This document shows positions 18,202 through 27,070 of a DNA stretch of 64,000 nucleotides, piece after piece. A model generated the notes under the pieces. That model had not been told where the DNA came from. It made no database searches and was given only the letters and a program-made list of their open reading frames with translations. Source of the DNA: Methylococcaceae bacterium (lineage in GTDB: Bacteria > Pseudomonadota > Gammaproteobacteria > Methylococcales > Methylomonadaceae); the NCBI GenBank assembly GCA_030693065.1, contig JAUYBL010000036.1, positions 124,001-188,000 of the forward strand. The letters run 5' to 3'. Numbering within the stretch: the first letter of the stretch is position 1; each line of letters opens with the position of its first letter. Made by a program: the position numbers and the translations under genes.

Positions 18202-18849
18202 TTAGTTGTCTTCCACCAATTCTCGGAGCTTTCCAAGGAAATAGTTAAAGCTAGGCGATGTATTATTGTCCAAATCCATGTACGGAGTAATTTGCTCTGC
18301 CCAAACGGATTTTTCAGCTCCGACAACTTGCCAGCCCTGACTTGAAAGTCTTTGAGCCCCCCCTTTATAAACTGCATCGGCAAGTTTTTCCCATGTTCCA
18401 CAAATTGAATCACTGGCGTAAGCATTAAGCACCGCATCTTTTGATTTTGGATAGGCTTGCTTTATAGCCTCAATATCACCAAGAAACCAGGCTTCACCTT
18501 CTTCGACAGCTATACAAAAACGGGTCTCTGGACTTGGATTGCAGTTATTTAACAAACCAATAAGTTCATTACGAAAATTTCTTAGGCATTTGTCATCGAG
18601 ATCACAAACAACAATGACTACTGCAGAATATCCTTGCCATGATTTTCCATAACCGGATAATAATTTTGGTAAGTTAGCCAATAAAATACGCTTGCTCGCA
18701 TCTACATTGGCGTTCATATTTGCAGGAATTCGCCCTACCCCCTTATAAGACTTAACATTAAATGTGTGATCATCCCCAATGATCTTAGGTACAAGAACAT
18801 CTAACGTAACTTTTCCTGATTGGTCTTCAACGAGTATCTCAAAGTGCAT
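18202..18849 (-). CDS. DUF4276 / TOPRIM-like protein, partner of the upstream AAA ATPase
   Basis: The 215-residue protein starts with a VEDQSGK acidic motif (Glu about 7), then VVCDLDDK (a DxD motif, about 86-90) and CIAVEEGEAWFLGD (about 112-125), the pattern of DUF4276 proteins, which have a TOPRIM-type nuclease fold related to RloB/AbiLii. Its ATG is one base after the stop of the AAA gene, so the two form one operon. ATPase-TOPRIM pairs of this kind are typical abortive-infection or OLD-like phage-defence systems. Nuclease action is inferred. Confidence 0.75.
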   Translation of the reverse strand: MHFEILVEDQSGKVTLDVLVPKIIGDDHTFNVKSYKGVGRIPANMNANVDASKRILLANLPKLLSGYGKSWQGYSAVVIVVCDLDDKCLRNFRNELIGLLNNCNPSPETRFCIAVEEGEAWFLGDIEAIKQAYPKSKDAVLNAYASDSICGTWEKLADAVYKGGAQRLSSQGWQVVGAEKSVWAEQITPYMDLDNNTSPSFNYFLGKLRELVEDN

Positions 18850-18850
18850 G

Positions 18851-20128
18851 CTATTGCCTTGAATCCAGATAATCGCTATACCAAAGCCCGCCTAAAGGCA
18901 GCCCTTCGGCGACCATGTTTTTAACTAGCTCATCATCACTTGCTCGTCGAATAATCGAAAAGCCATCGGCACCTTTTTCCAAAATCCAAACTTCATTCGG
19001 CTCAAGTGCATCAACAAAATAGGGCTGGTGCGTAGTAATAAAAACCTGTGAACCTCCTTTTCGTCCGGTTGCATGTTCGCGGAATTCTTTAGCCAAAGTT
19101 TCTAGCAATTTGTGATACAAACCATTTTCTGGCTCCTCAACACACAAAAATGGTGGTGGCGTAGGATCTTCCAGCAAAAGCAAATAAGCGAACACTTTTA
19201 ATGTGCCATCAGACATTTGCTGTGCATAAAAGGGATCATGAAAACCCTTATCATTGAAGCGTAAAAGTAATCGATCATCACCAGTCTTTTCGGTATCAAT
19301 TTTATTGATCCCTGGAATTTTTTTTGCAATACGATCTAGCACCTTCTGAAATCGAGCTTGATGCTCCCGTTCCATGAACTGCACAACATTGCCAAGGTTG
19401 TCGCCATGAATATTCAAGTGTTTTTGAGGGCCTGCCAATGGAAGACTCCTTGCCGCATCAGGAGTGAAGTAACTGAGATACCAACCCTCTATAAACTGCC
19501 TAAAAACTGAAATTCTTGGATGTTGTTTTAAAGATCCGAGTGTTGCAATTCCCAGCTTCCTTTTATCGGTAAGTTCTACTGATTCTGTTTCTTTGCTTTC
19601 TTCTTCTCCAAGTGATTTAAGAAAATCATCGATATCAAATTCTTTTTCATCTTCTTCAATTTTTTTACCTACACCTTTCCAAACAACGCCTTTGCCGTTA
19701 TTTAATACCAAGAAAGAAAAAGGCCATCCGCGATTCTGATTTTCGCGTCTTTGACGGAGACGTTCTTTTTGCACAAAAGGCCGACCAGAACTGTCCGCTC
19801 CAATAGATAATTCATATGTAATCGGGCGGGCATTACCATCCTCTTTATAATAGATTTCAAATTCAATCGCTCCCGTTTGTCCTTGGGAGTGTATTTTTTT
19901 AAATCCGCCGCGCCCACGTAAATCACAAGCTTCTTCTACACCAAATTTAAGTGAATCAGCCAGAAAACCAAAAACATCAAACAAAGTGCTTTTGCCGACT
20001 CCATTTTTGCCAATAACAACAGTCATGGGAGTAAGCGGTTCTGATTTTTGTTGATTCCACAACCTTCCTAGTGTGACATCTTTTAATGCTCGAAAATTTT
20101 TTACTCTGATGCCTTCAATTTTAGCCAT
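18851..20128 (-). CDS. AAA family ATPase (RecF/SMC-like head, AAA_15/21 type)
   Basis: A 425-residue ATPase. Walker A is VIGKNGVGKST (about 38-48). The ABC-type signature region is QQMSDGTLKVFAYLLL (about 300), Walker B is LCVEEPENGL (about 325-334), and the switch His is in FITTHQPYFVDAL (about 364). The N-terminal VKNFRALKDV is the standard start of these ATPases. It is coupled to the DUF4276 gene. The pair probably senses phage or DNA damage and triggers the TOPRIM partner; this is inference from family context. Confidence 0.82.
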   Translation of the reverse strand: MAKIEGIRVKNFRALKDVTLGRLWNQQKSEPLTPMTVVIGKNGVGKSTLFDVFGFLADSLKFGVEEACDLRGRGGFKKIHSQGQTGAIEFEIYYKEDGNARPITYELSIGADSSGRPFVQKERLRQRRENQNRGWPFSFLVLNNGKGVVWKGVGKKIEEDEKEFDIDDFLKSLGEEESKETESVELTDKRKLGIATLGSLKQHPRISVFRQFIEGWYLSYFTPDAARSLPLAGPQKHLNIHGDNLGNVVQFMEREHQARFQKVLDRIAKKIPGINKIDTEKTGDDRLLLRFNDKGFHDPFYAQQMSDGTLKVFAYLLLLEDPTPPPFLCVEEPENGLYHKLLETLAKEFREHATGRKGGSQVFITTHQPYFVDALEPNEVWILEKGADGFSIIRRASDDELVKNMVAEGLPLGGLWYSDYLDSRQ

Positions 20129-20242
20129 TTTTATCTTCCATTTCGTGATTGTCGGTCTTTTAAAGACTCCGACGAATAAATCTTTATCACTTCGACTCTT
20201 ATTTTGAACCCGTTATTTTGCGTAATGATGAATCATAACAGC

Positions 20243-20524
20243 TCAATCCTGATACACCTCATCATGACTCCCCACATTCACCAAAATAGCCTCCTGTTCG
20301 GTGATGATCATTTCCAGGGTTATGCGGTAACTGTGATTAATCGATACCGAATGCAACGCCGCTAATTTGCCTTTTAGCTGATGCAATCTCAATGAGGGAT
20401 GGTACGGATTTTGAGCCAGCAACATTAAGGTCTTGCGGTACTGCTCTTTAAGTTCAGGATGTTGCCGGGCAAAGCGTTGGGCACGTTTTTTATAGCTGTC
20501 GGTAAATATTAGGGTGTAGCTCAT
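20243..20524 (-). CDS. RelE/YafQ-type toxin
   Basis: A 93-residue basic protein with the RelE/ParE fold pattern: FTDSYKKRAQRF near the N-terminus, LRLHQLKGKLAALHSVSI in the middle, and the strand YRITLEMI before the end. Such toxins cut mRNA on the ribosome or poison gyrase. Its ATG overlaps the antitoxin stop by 4 bp (ATGA), the standard toxin-second order. Confidence 0.8.
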   Translation of the reverse strand: MSYTLIFTDSYKKRAQRFARQHPELKEQYRKTLMLLAQNPYHPSLRLHQLKGKLAALHSVSINHSYRITLEMIITEQEAILVNVGSHDEVYQD

Positions 20525-20769
20525 TCGGCAAATAGTTCGTCAACATGTTGATCTACGCTGTCTTTGCTGAAGCGACCGGCGGCAACATCCTGTTGTGCTT
20601 CATAGAGCGCGGCTTCAAGTTCCATTTCGCGCAGGTAGTGGTAGCGCTCTATCTTCATCACTACAAAAGATTCTTTGCCACGCACAGTAATTACGGCTTC
20701 CGGTCGATCGGTAAGGTTTTCTTCCAGGCAGGCAATACCTTTGGTTTTTAAATCATTTGCTGTAATCAT
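20521..20769 (-). CDS. Phd/YefM-type antitoxin
   Basis: The 82-residue protein begins MITANDLKTKG and contains EAVITVRGKESFVVMKIERYHYLRE, the strand-helix pattern of Phd/YefM antitoxins (quoted region about 25-48). The C-terminal acidic helix would wrap the toxin. ATG 20769 has AAGG about 8 bases upstream; the frame extends further to 20826, but that part spans the operator palindrome and is unlikely to be translated. Confidence 0.8.
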   Translation of the reverse strand: MITANDLKTKGIACLEENLTDRPEAVITVRGKESFVVMKIERYHYLREMELEAALYEAQQDVAAGRFSKDSVDQHVDELFAE

Positions 20770-20782
20770 TTTAATCACCTTA

Positions 20783-20798
20783 TTAATAGTACTATTAA
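20783..20798. promoter_or_regulatory. perfect palindromic operator of the toxin-antitoxin operon
   Basis: TTAATAGTACTATTAA is a perfect 16-bp palindrome, 14 bases before the antitoxin ATG. Position and symmetry fit autorepression by the antitoxin or toxin-antitoxin complex. Confidence 0.6.
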
Positions 20799-21038
20799 CT
20801 ATATGATTAAGAGCTTGATACGTCAAATTAGGTTAATCATTCAAATCATCAACCACCCCCAATGCCTTCATCTCCAAGCCCTCAATCCTGCAATGATTTA
20901 CCGGCAATGCCTTGTAAATCAACACACAGGTCGACTGTGGCGTTCATTACTCGTTCGATTTTGGATTCGCGTTTTTGTCAGATCTGACTGCATGGTAAAG
21001 AAGGGTTTGAGGATTTAAGCCTAGAAACGCTTGGCAAT

Positions 21039-21074
21039 AAAAAACCCGCTAAGTTAAATAACTTGCGGGTTTTT
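21039..21074 (-). terminator. intrinsic terminator outside the left end of the satellite
   Basis: AAAAACCCGC...GCGGGTTTTT stem extended by AAGTT/AACTT. It closely resembles the terminator after tRNA-Leu at 33675-33711, including its distance to the tRNA-end sequence. It is probably the original chromosomal tRNA-Leu terminator, separated from the tRNA by the insertion. Confidence 0.75.
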
Positions 21075-21103
21075 ATGTTTTTTGTACTTTTTAAACCATC
21101 AAG

Positions 21104-21122
21104 TGGTACGAGAAGAGGACTT
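21104..21122. other. left attachment site of the satellite (copy of tRNA-Leu 3' end)
   Basis: TGGTACGAGAAGAGGACTT matches the tRNA 3' end TGGTACCGAGAAGAGGATTT at 33743-33762 except for one deletion and one substitution. The match stops there, as expected for an att core rather than a second tRNA gene. Confidence 0.7.
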
Positions 21123-21178
21123 TAATAATATGTCACAAGCAAAGTATTTAAAGGTTTTTTTGATACACGTGCTTATTG

Positions 21179-21203
21179 TTACCCCCATAGTTACCCCGCA
21201 TGG
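21179..21203 (+). other. integrase arm-type sites at the left end
   Basis: Two direct TTACCCC(C) motifs 12 bp apart (21179 and 21191) followed by GCATGG. The same pair with the same 12-bp spacing and a following CATGG occurs at 33609-33632 beside the integrase gene. Paired motifs near both ends are typical arm-type binding sites of tyrosine integrases. Confidence 0.6.
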
Positions 21204-21227
21204 CTAATTCTGATTAGAATTTTATCG

Positions 21228-21283
21228 ATTTTTTCTACGTTCCAGATGTTCCCAATGTGCCATTGCATCCTTTTGGTGGATCT
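21228..21283 (+). repeat. left copy of a 56-bp inverted repeat
   Basis: From ATTTTTTCTACGTTCC to GGTGGATCT this matches the reverse complement of 32147-32202 at 54 of 56 positions. Function unknown. The rest of 21290-21810 holds no gene that I can support; it is AT-rich and contains short hairpins (GAAACAGGCGTTTC near 21550; CGCCCTG/CAGGGCG near 21740-21767). Confidence 0.8.
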
Positions 21284-21810
21284 ATAAGGTAATCCCGCCT
21301 ATTTATTAATGGTTTGCGAAAACTAAACAGTTACTGATTCCTGCCAAGTTTTGCCAGTTTACTTTCGATTGATTGCTTATTTATAGCGGCTTGGAGCTTA
21401 GATTAGGTATGAACTGAAAAAACAAAAAACCATTTGCATATTAAATAATAGTCATTAAAAACAACATGTTAATGATTAATATGCCTTTAATAATGGTGAT
21501 AGGCTGGGGTGTTTTATTTCATTTTATGTAAAATTATTTCAATTTACGAAACAGGCGTTTCATTACTACCCGGTAAAACTTGCCATCATTATCCGCAATA
21601 AAAACCATACATATCAATATGTTAATGTATTAATCACCCTAAATAAGGAGCAGTATGTAATTCAATTATTATTTCAACGCACCATTTTGGTGCAAAAAGC
21701 CCGCGGGTGAGGAGGAGTGTTTTTCGGTCGCCCTGGCGGAAAATTCTTTCAGGGCGTGAATGTTGACAACAGGTGAATGAAATAGTTCTTCTGCTACTTC
21801 ATATTTGATA

Positions 21811-22838
21811 TTAGATACTAGCGTTATTGATTTTATCGGTACTAACCAGCGGATTGAACTTTACAGCATCAAGTAAATGATCAGGCGCAAGGTGTGCATA
21901 GCGCATGGTCATCTTTATATCACTATGCCCAAGTATTTTTTGCAGGGTAAGAATATTGCCGCCGTTAACAATAAAGTAACTGGCAAAACTATGTCTAAGA
22001 ACGTGCGTCGACTGTCCGCGTGGTAGATTGATGTTAGAGATTTTAACAATCCTACCGAACTGCTTCCTCGCATCACAAAATATCCTATCCTCTGGATTCT
22101 TGTAGTTTGCGAACCGTAACAGCCCAGCATAAAAAACAGGGTCCAACGGCACGGATCTAACCTTCTTAGACTTCGTGAATTCAAAAGTCACTTTGTTATT
22201 GTGCAACTGCTTTCTCGTCAACTTCTCGACTTCCCCCCAACGTGCGCCGGTGCGAATGCAAATTTGAGCAATCCACCAAACGCTTTCATTTTTGGAGGCT
22301 TTCAAGCACGGAAATAGCTTATTGATCTGATTAGTAGACAAATATCCAAGTTGCCGTTCATGCACCTTGATCATGTCAGTTTCAGCAAGTGGGCATTCGT
22401 AATTGATAATCTTCAGCTTGCGTAGCTTTCTATACACCGCCGCCAAATACCCATGTCTGTTGTTAATGGTTTTAGCGGTAATAGAGTCAACTTCTCGGTT
22501 TGTACAATTAAATCTGTATTCAAGAAACTGCTGCGGTGTTAGTTCAATCGCTTTGATATTACCAAGATCACTAGCCATCTGTTCCAAAATGGCAAGCCTG
22601 GCCACGCCATCACTTAAATAAGCGCCATGATACCGATACCAGATAGCCACCAAATCTAACAGCGTGCGTTGATCAGTAACGGCAACAGCTCCAACCAGCT
22701 TGTTATTAGCCAACAGATATTCACGTTCAAAGCGTTCAGCATCCTGCTGAGATAGAAATGATTTCCTTACCCTGGGGGTATTCCCGCTCTATCCACTTGA
22801 ACGCGCCATTTGCCGCTTACATCCTGTTTAATAGCCAT
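21811..22838 (-). pseudogene. P2-type tyrosine integrase, frameshifted near the N-terminus
   Basis: The 300-residue main frame (21811-22713) has the catalytic Arg in RTGARWGEVEKL, the HVLRHSFASYF box, LGHSDIKMTMRYAHL with a final His-Tyr region, and the ending DAVKFNPL, all very like phage P2 integrase. The first 23 residues (MAIKQDVSGKWRVQVD...) are encoded from an ATG at 22838 in another frame, which stops right after a run of five C (minus strand; 22774-22778). Adding one C would restore one frame of about 342 codons, the P2 Int length. So the gene is broken, or the assembly has a homopolymer error. Confidence 0.75.
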
Positions 22839-22864
22839 TTATGCCACCAATCAACGCTAAACAA

Positions 22865-23491
22865 TTAAACCGCTTTACTAACGATTAACGCATCAATTAT
22901 TTCCCGTGCCTTAAAAACATCAGGAAGAACATTGAATGAATTAGTGCCTTCGTTAAAAATATTTTTGCAAAGCTCCTCACCAATACACCCATAAAGCAAA
23001 TTACGATCTTCTGATTCAAAATACGACGGATTCCTATTATTTGCAGTCACAATGCCCATTACCATAAGCTCAATCTTATGGCCTACCTCAACACTTAAAT
23101 CCTTGGCTATCTTGTCTTTAATGCCGCCCGCCAACTTTATAAGCATCCCCTTAAGCTCCCGATTAGCGATCATTAATTGATATTCAATAAGTTCCAATGC
23201 GCTGGCTTGCGCGGCTATGGCCTCATTGTAGTTAGGCAGCTCAGTTTGCTTTTCGGCTATCTCACGCTTAATAGCCATAAAGCCTTCGCTGGTTAAATAA
23301 CCCATGGCTATATCAGCATTAGCTTTGCTTACTTTGACGTTAAGAGCGTCAATTTTAGCGACGAGCTCAGCAACTTGCTTATGCAGTACACCAAGCTCAG
23401 CGCGTTTTTGTTCAGCCGTGCGGCTTATATTTGCCGAAGTCTCTTTGAGGTGTAAATATTGTTTTTCAAGGTCTGAAATTTTTGTGTTCAT
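22865..23491 (-). CDS. hypothetical protein with long N-terminal coiled coil
   Basis: The first about 125 of 208 residues are a heptad-rich coiled coil (ISDLEKQYLHLKETSANISRT and following), and the rest is a mixed globular part (ELMVMGIVTANNRNPSYF...). I do not recognise a family. It is the first of three small hypotheticals between the origin region and the broken integrase, all leftward. Structural or regulatory roles are equally possible. Confidence 0.6.
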   Translation of the reverse strand: MNTKISDLEKQYLHLKETSANISRTAEQKRAELGVLHKQVAELVAKIDALNVKVSKANADIAMGYLTSEGFMAIKREIAEKQTELPNYNEAIAAQASALELIEYQLMIANRELKGMLIKLAGGIKDKIAKDLSVEVGHKIELMVMGIVTANNRNPSYFESEDRNLLYGCIGEELCKNIFNEGTNSFNVLPDVFKAREIIDALIVSKAV

Positions 23492-23556
23492 AGGTTTTAG
23501 TCTCTAAAAAATGTTAAAAAAGTGCTGCACGTTAATGCAGCACAAAACGACAGCTA

Positions 23557-23817
23557 TCAAAAAATATAACGGTGTGAAAATGTTTTAGTAAACAGATCCT
23601 CAACGCGCTTGGTTATGCAATTTACCTGATAAAGCCAATCATCATTACCGTCATACGCCTTTGATAACTCGCTGATTTTTTCCCTAATTGACATAAACTC
23701 ATACTCAGCTTGATTGAGATCTTCACCCGTCGATTTTTCATTCTCGATCGTGTCAATTACTCGACTGAGTTGCTCATTAATACCTTCTGAAATCTGTGCT
23801 TTACTTTTAAATGTCAT
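23557..23817 (-). CDS. hypothetical small acidic protein
   Basis: 86 residues, mostly predicted helix with many Glu/Asp, no recognised domain. It is 18 bp from the next gene upstream, so it is probably part of one leftward transcription unit within the satellite. Confidence 0.55.
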   Translation of the reverse strand: MTFKSKAQISEGINEQLSRVIDTIENEKSTGEDLNQAEYEFMSIREKISELSKAYDGNDDWLYQVNCITKRVEDLFTKTFSHRYIF

Positions 23818-23835
23818 AACGTAATCCCCTTAAAT

Positions 23836-24201
23836 TTATTGATACAAAACGCCGTTATCAGCATCTGGAAGATAGTCTCTAAAATCGACAGCCTGACCGC
23901 CTAATGCAATGCGTGTTGCGTGGCCGACACTCCATCCCCACATCAAATAACCTTGATTGAGCTTTAAGTTTCTCGATTGAGAGTCCAAGTAGCCAAGGGC
24001 ATCATTGTTCTTGGTGTAGTAGGCTTCCTGGTTCAATTCGTTGGCAATCTCCTCTAAATTGGTCGTAACAAAAGCGGCAATGCTACTTGTAATATTTTTA
24101 CGTGGAAAAACGCATACCCGGCACCGGCTAAAAACGGCATCAAGGCCTTGTTGCCTCAATTGGGTTAATGGTGTGTTGGTTGGTATTGGTGTGATCGCCA
24201 T
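23836..24201 (-). CDS. hypothetical satellite protein
   Basis: 121 residues without a recognised domain. It has a C-x4-C-like RCRVCVF segment near residue 26-31 and aromatic-rich LMWGWSVGHATRIALGG near 85-101. The gene lies immediately left of the iteron cluster and reads leftward, the same direction as the replication genes. Confidence 0.55.
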   Translation of the reverse strand: MAITPIPTNTPLTQLRQQGLDAVFSRCRVCVFPRKNITSSIAAFVTTNLEEIANELNQEAYYTKNNDALGYLDSQSRNLKLNQGYLMWGWSVGHATRIALGGQAVDFRDYLPDADNGVLYQ

Positions 24202-24403
24202 GATGTATGTCCTTTAGTTAAAAACGGTTGATTGCTGGTTTTAACAGTCCAGTCGCCTGTTCTCCTCAAGCCTGGTTAACAATCGGTTTTAATTACGTTG
24301 TCTTTGGCACACCCCCCCCAATGAAATATCTTGTTTCCCATGTTGTATTCGGCCTGCCAAAAATGCCGCCAAAATAACACCAACAAAAAAAACACGATTT
24401 TTA

Positions 24404-24713
24404 CTAACCCAACTGTACCACCACGCTGAATCCCTCGTCATACGTGGCCTTAAGGGTGGTACAGCAAAAATACAAGCTATACCACTATCTATACCAACTA
24501 CACCACAAAACACCATCCAGCCCTCGCCATTACTGGCTTTAAGTCTGGTGTAGATAGTGGTATAGCAACTAACCCACTTTGATGAACTTTGAAGAGAAAA
24601 ACCCCTTCTTGGTTTAGTTGGTATAGTTACGGTATAGTTAATTAAATGTTTGCTGTACCACTTAAGACCATGAAAAATAATATGTTTTTTATGGTGGTAT
24701 AGTTGGTACAGTT
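24404..24713. repeat. TGGTAYAG iteron cluster, probable satellite replication origin
   Basis: Nine exact copies of TGGTA(T/C)AG occur in both orientations (24413, 24457, 24477, 24489, 24558, 24619, 24653, 24695, 24704), plus CGGTATAG at 24630 and variants at 24498, 24546 and 24610, all within about 300 bp directly after the primase/helicase gene. P4 alpha protein binds short iterons at ori and crr, so this cluster is a good origin candidate. A 149-codon open frame across it is probably not a gene. Confidence 0.7.
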
Positions 24714-24734
24714 GTTTTATAGATTTGCAGATTT

Positions 24735-26210
24735 TCAAGGCTCCAGCTCCGTTTCAGGAATATCCAACATTTTGGCGAATTGCTGTACCAGTTCGACTTT
24801 GCCCGGCAGGTCGTAAAATTTGCCGCCTGCTCTGTCTGACCGACCATGAACCTCAACCCCCAATTTAGCCATCATCCGCCCAGTGAGATTTGCCGCCGCT
24901 GCTTTGGTGACTTTTTCACCCTCTTCGACGCTCCATCTCATAAAATCTTCAATTAGCTCTGTGGCCTGAATACGAGCTCGACCGCCAAACGGCTCTGGTT
25001 GTGTGATTTGGTTGTAAAAAAATTGATGAACCCCGCGCAAGTTGCTGAGCTTTTCAGCGATTAGCGCCGCTGTTTGCGGGCATCGATAAGGATCGAAGTC
25101 GGACAAGTCAACATTAAGCAAATAATGCAGCAACTTCGCCGCGCCGTTACCCTCAATCCAGGCCCAAAGATTTTTAAAGTAATGTGGGTCTTGAGCATAT
25201 TTATCAGAGGGCTCTAAAACCAGATAGCGCCGTTCTCGGATACCCGCACTAATTACCCGGCTATGGTTACTGGCGAATATCAGTCGGCAATAATTAGGCA
25301 ATGGCTCCATTTCAAGCCCTTTACGTTCCATGTTGACGGTTGTCTCGGAAATAATGCTCTTCAGCCGATCCGCTACATGTTTTTCTGTTAAATCAACCTC
25401 ATCGGCAAATATAAGCAATCGATTGGCGACGGTGCCGTTAAAGCGCCCTGCAATGGCATAGGCTCCATTTGTTTTAATACCGTGAGGACCAACAATTCTA
25501 AGCAATGGCTCTGCCATAGTGCCCTTACCGGTCCCTTCCACCGATTTGAGTACCACTGCAACATTCGGCTTAATATCCGGATACTGAAACAAATGGCCAA
25601 GCCACCCCAACAGATAGCGATATGTACTCTCATCCCCTGCACACATGACATATCGCAAGTGGTCTAGGTATGGCGAACAATCACCAGACTCCGGCTCAAC
25701 CTGAAAGCCTCTGAAAAAATTCATAACGTCAGGCGGGCACTTTTTAGGATCAGGATAGAATCCTGTTCCACCACGTTTGAAATTTTTCCCCGGCCATTCC
25801 AGCCATGCCTGGGCACAGTTTTTTCTGCGACCCGAACCAATCATAGGTTCGTGCATAAACTTCTTTTTAAACTCGCCGGGTAACTCAAAGGTAATTACAT
25901 CCCCTTGCACCTGGCAAACTCGCTGACCAAGGATGATATTTTTACCGCCTATTAAAGCGTGTGTGTATTGCTGATTCATCTTCTCGAGTTCTTGAAGATC
26001 CTTACCTTCAAGCCCTGTGCCATCGGGTAGCCTGTCGTGATTGGGTTTCTCATCGGTAGCTGGCACAGACTGATAGTTTCTTGGTTCTTTAAGAGGATCG
26101 ATAGCACGGTTTAAGTCGATAGCCGGAATACTCGGTTGCGGCAATTCACCTTCTTTTTCCAACATGGCGTAAAGGTCTTGCATTGCTTCGTCACACGCAT
26201 CAATCATCAC
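24735..26210 (-). CDS. P4 alpha-like replicative helicase (DUF5906 domain)
   Basis: A 491-residue SF3-type helicase like the C-terminal half of P4 alpha and related phage primase-helicases. Walker A is KSVEGTGKGTMAEP (about 222-235), Walker B is LIFADEVDL (about 268-276), and the sensor Asn region is RLIFASNHSR. The C-terminal part may bind the iterons, as in P4 alpha. Its ATG overlaps the stop of the primase gene by 4 bp (ATGA), so the normally fused protein is here split in two. Confidence 0.8.
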   Translation of the reverse strand: MMIDACDEAMQDLYAMLEKEGELPQPSIPAIDLNRAIDPLKEPRNYQSVPATDEKPNHDRLPDGTGLEGKDLQELEKMNQQYTHALIGGKNIILGQRVCQVQGDVITFELPGEFKKKFMHEPMIGSGRRKNCAQAWLEWPGKNFKRGGTGFYPDPKKCPPDVMNFFRGFQVEPESGDCSPYLDHLRYVMCAGDESTYRYLLGWLGHLFQYPDIKPNVAVVLKSVEGTGKGTMAEPLLRIVGPHGIKTNGAYAIAGRFNGTVANRLLIFADEVDLTEKHVADRLKSIISETTVNMERKGLEMEPLPNYCRLIFASNHSRVISAGIRERRYLVLEPSDKYAQDPHYFKNLWAWIEGNGAAKLLHYLLNVDLSDFDPYRCPQTAALIAEKLSNLRGVHQFFYNQITQPEPFGGRARIQATELIEDFMRWSVEEGEKVTKAAAANLTGRMMAKLGVEVHGRSDRAGGKFYDLPGKVELVQQFAKMLDIPETELEP

Positions 26211-27070
26211 GCCACCCCAGCCGATAAAACATCATTCCAATCGGCCCCGGCTTGATCTGGAATCAAATATTTACCGTTTACAGCAAGCGCCGCTTTACTG
26301 GCTTCAGCCTGGCCTTTGCCGCTTGCGTCGTTGTCACCGGCCACAATGATTTCAGCCTCTGGAAACAGCCGCCGCGCTGCCTGTGCGACTGGCTCCAAAT
26401 TACCGGCATCCATTGCCACCATCACAAACACACCAAGCTCTTTATGCAAACTGGAGCCCGTGGCGTAACCTTCGCAAATCAACAGCCGTTCACGCTCAGC
26501 CTTGGCAGAATCGCCAATCACCGAAAAACAGCCTTTTTTCTTGCCACCTGCCAAAAAGCGCTTGTTGCCGTCTGCGTCGATGAATTGCAAGTTAACCAGC
26601 TCCCGTGATTCATTAAATATCGGGATCAGCAAAGCGCTTTTGTAAAGCCTGGCCAAGTAGGGATTGATCTGTTTCCGAATCAGGTAAAGGTGCTGGATCG
26701 ACTCATTGATAGGCTTGGCTTTACTCCATATAAATCGAGCCTTTTCAGCGACTTCCTTCTGGCGGTGCTTGCGTTCAAGATTCCGAAGTTTTCGAATATC
26801 CTCGATCTGCAGGCGCATCGATAGCGATAACGGCTCACGCTGCACTGATAAGCTCCAGATAATCTTAAAGCCACTGGGGAAGTGCTCAGCGTAACCAGAT
26901 GGTTTACCATCAGCATGTAGAACGTAAGCGCCGTTTTTAGTGCCTGTCTTGTCGCCTTCTACGTAGACGCGATGCAGCACGCCATCAGCAATAATGGCCT
27001 CTTTGAAAACCATACCGGCATTGGCAATATCCGCACGGAACTGGTCGATAATCTCTTGATAACTAGTCAT
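26207..27070 (-). CDS. TOPRIM primase-like protein (N-terminal half of a P4 alpha-like replicase)
   Basis: From ATG 27070 (MTSYQEIIDQF) this is 287 residues. The TOPRIM motifs are LLICEGYATG (Glu, about 200) and EIIVAGDNDASGKG (D-x-D, about 246-252), typical of phage Toprim_3 primases. It would make primers or help origin opening together with the helicase encoded next. No zinc ribbon is seen at its own N-terminus. Confidence 0.8.
   Translation of the reverse strand: MTSYQEIIDQFRADIANAGMVFKEAIIADGVLHRVYVEGDKTGTKNGAYVLHADGKPSGYAEHFPSGFKIIWSLSVQREPLSLSMRLQIEDIRKLRNLERKHRQKEVAEKARFIWSKAKPINESIQHLYLIRKQINPYLARLYKSALLIPIFNESRELVNLQFIDADGNKRFLAGGKKKGCFSVIGDSAKAERERLLICEGYATGSSLHKELGVFVMVAMDAGNLEPVAQAARRLFPEAEIIVAGDNDASGKGQAEASKAALAVNGKYLIPDQAGADWNDVLSAGVA

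Noticed and set aside
24404-24713. Possible CRISPR-like repeat array
   Set aside because: The repeats are only 8 bases, occur in both orientations and have irregular spacing; there are no cas genes.
24289-24738. 149-codon leftward open frame starting at the helicase stop
   Set aside because: It runs through the whole iteron cluster, is built from the repeated TGGTAYAG motif, and has no recognisable protein character.
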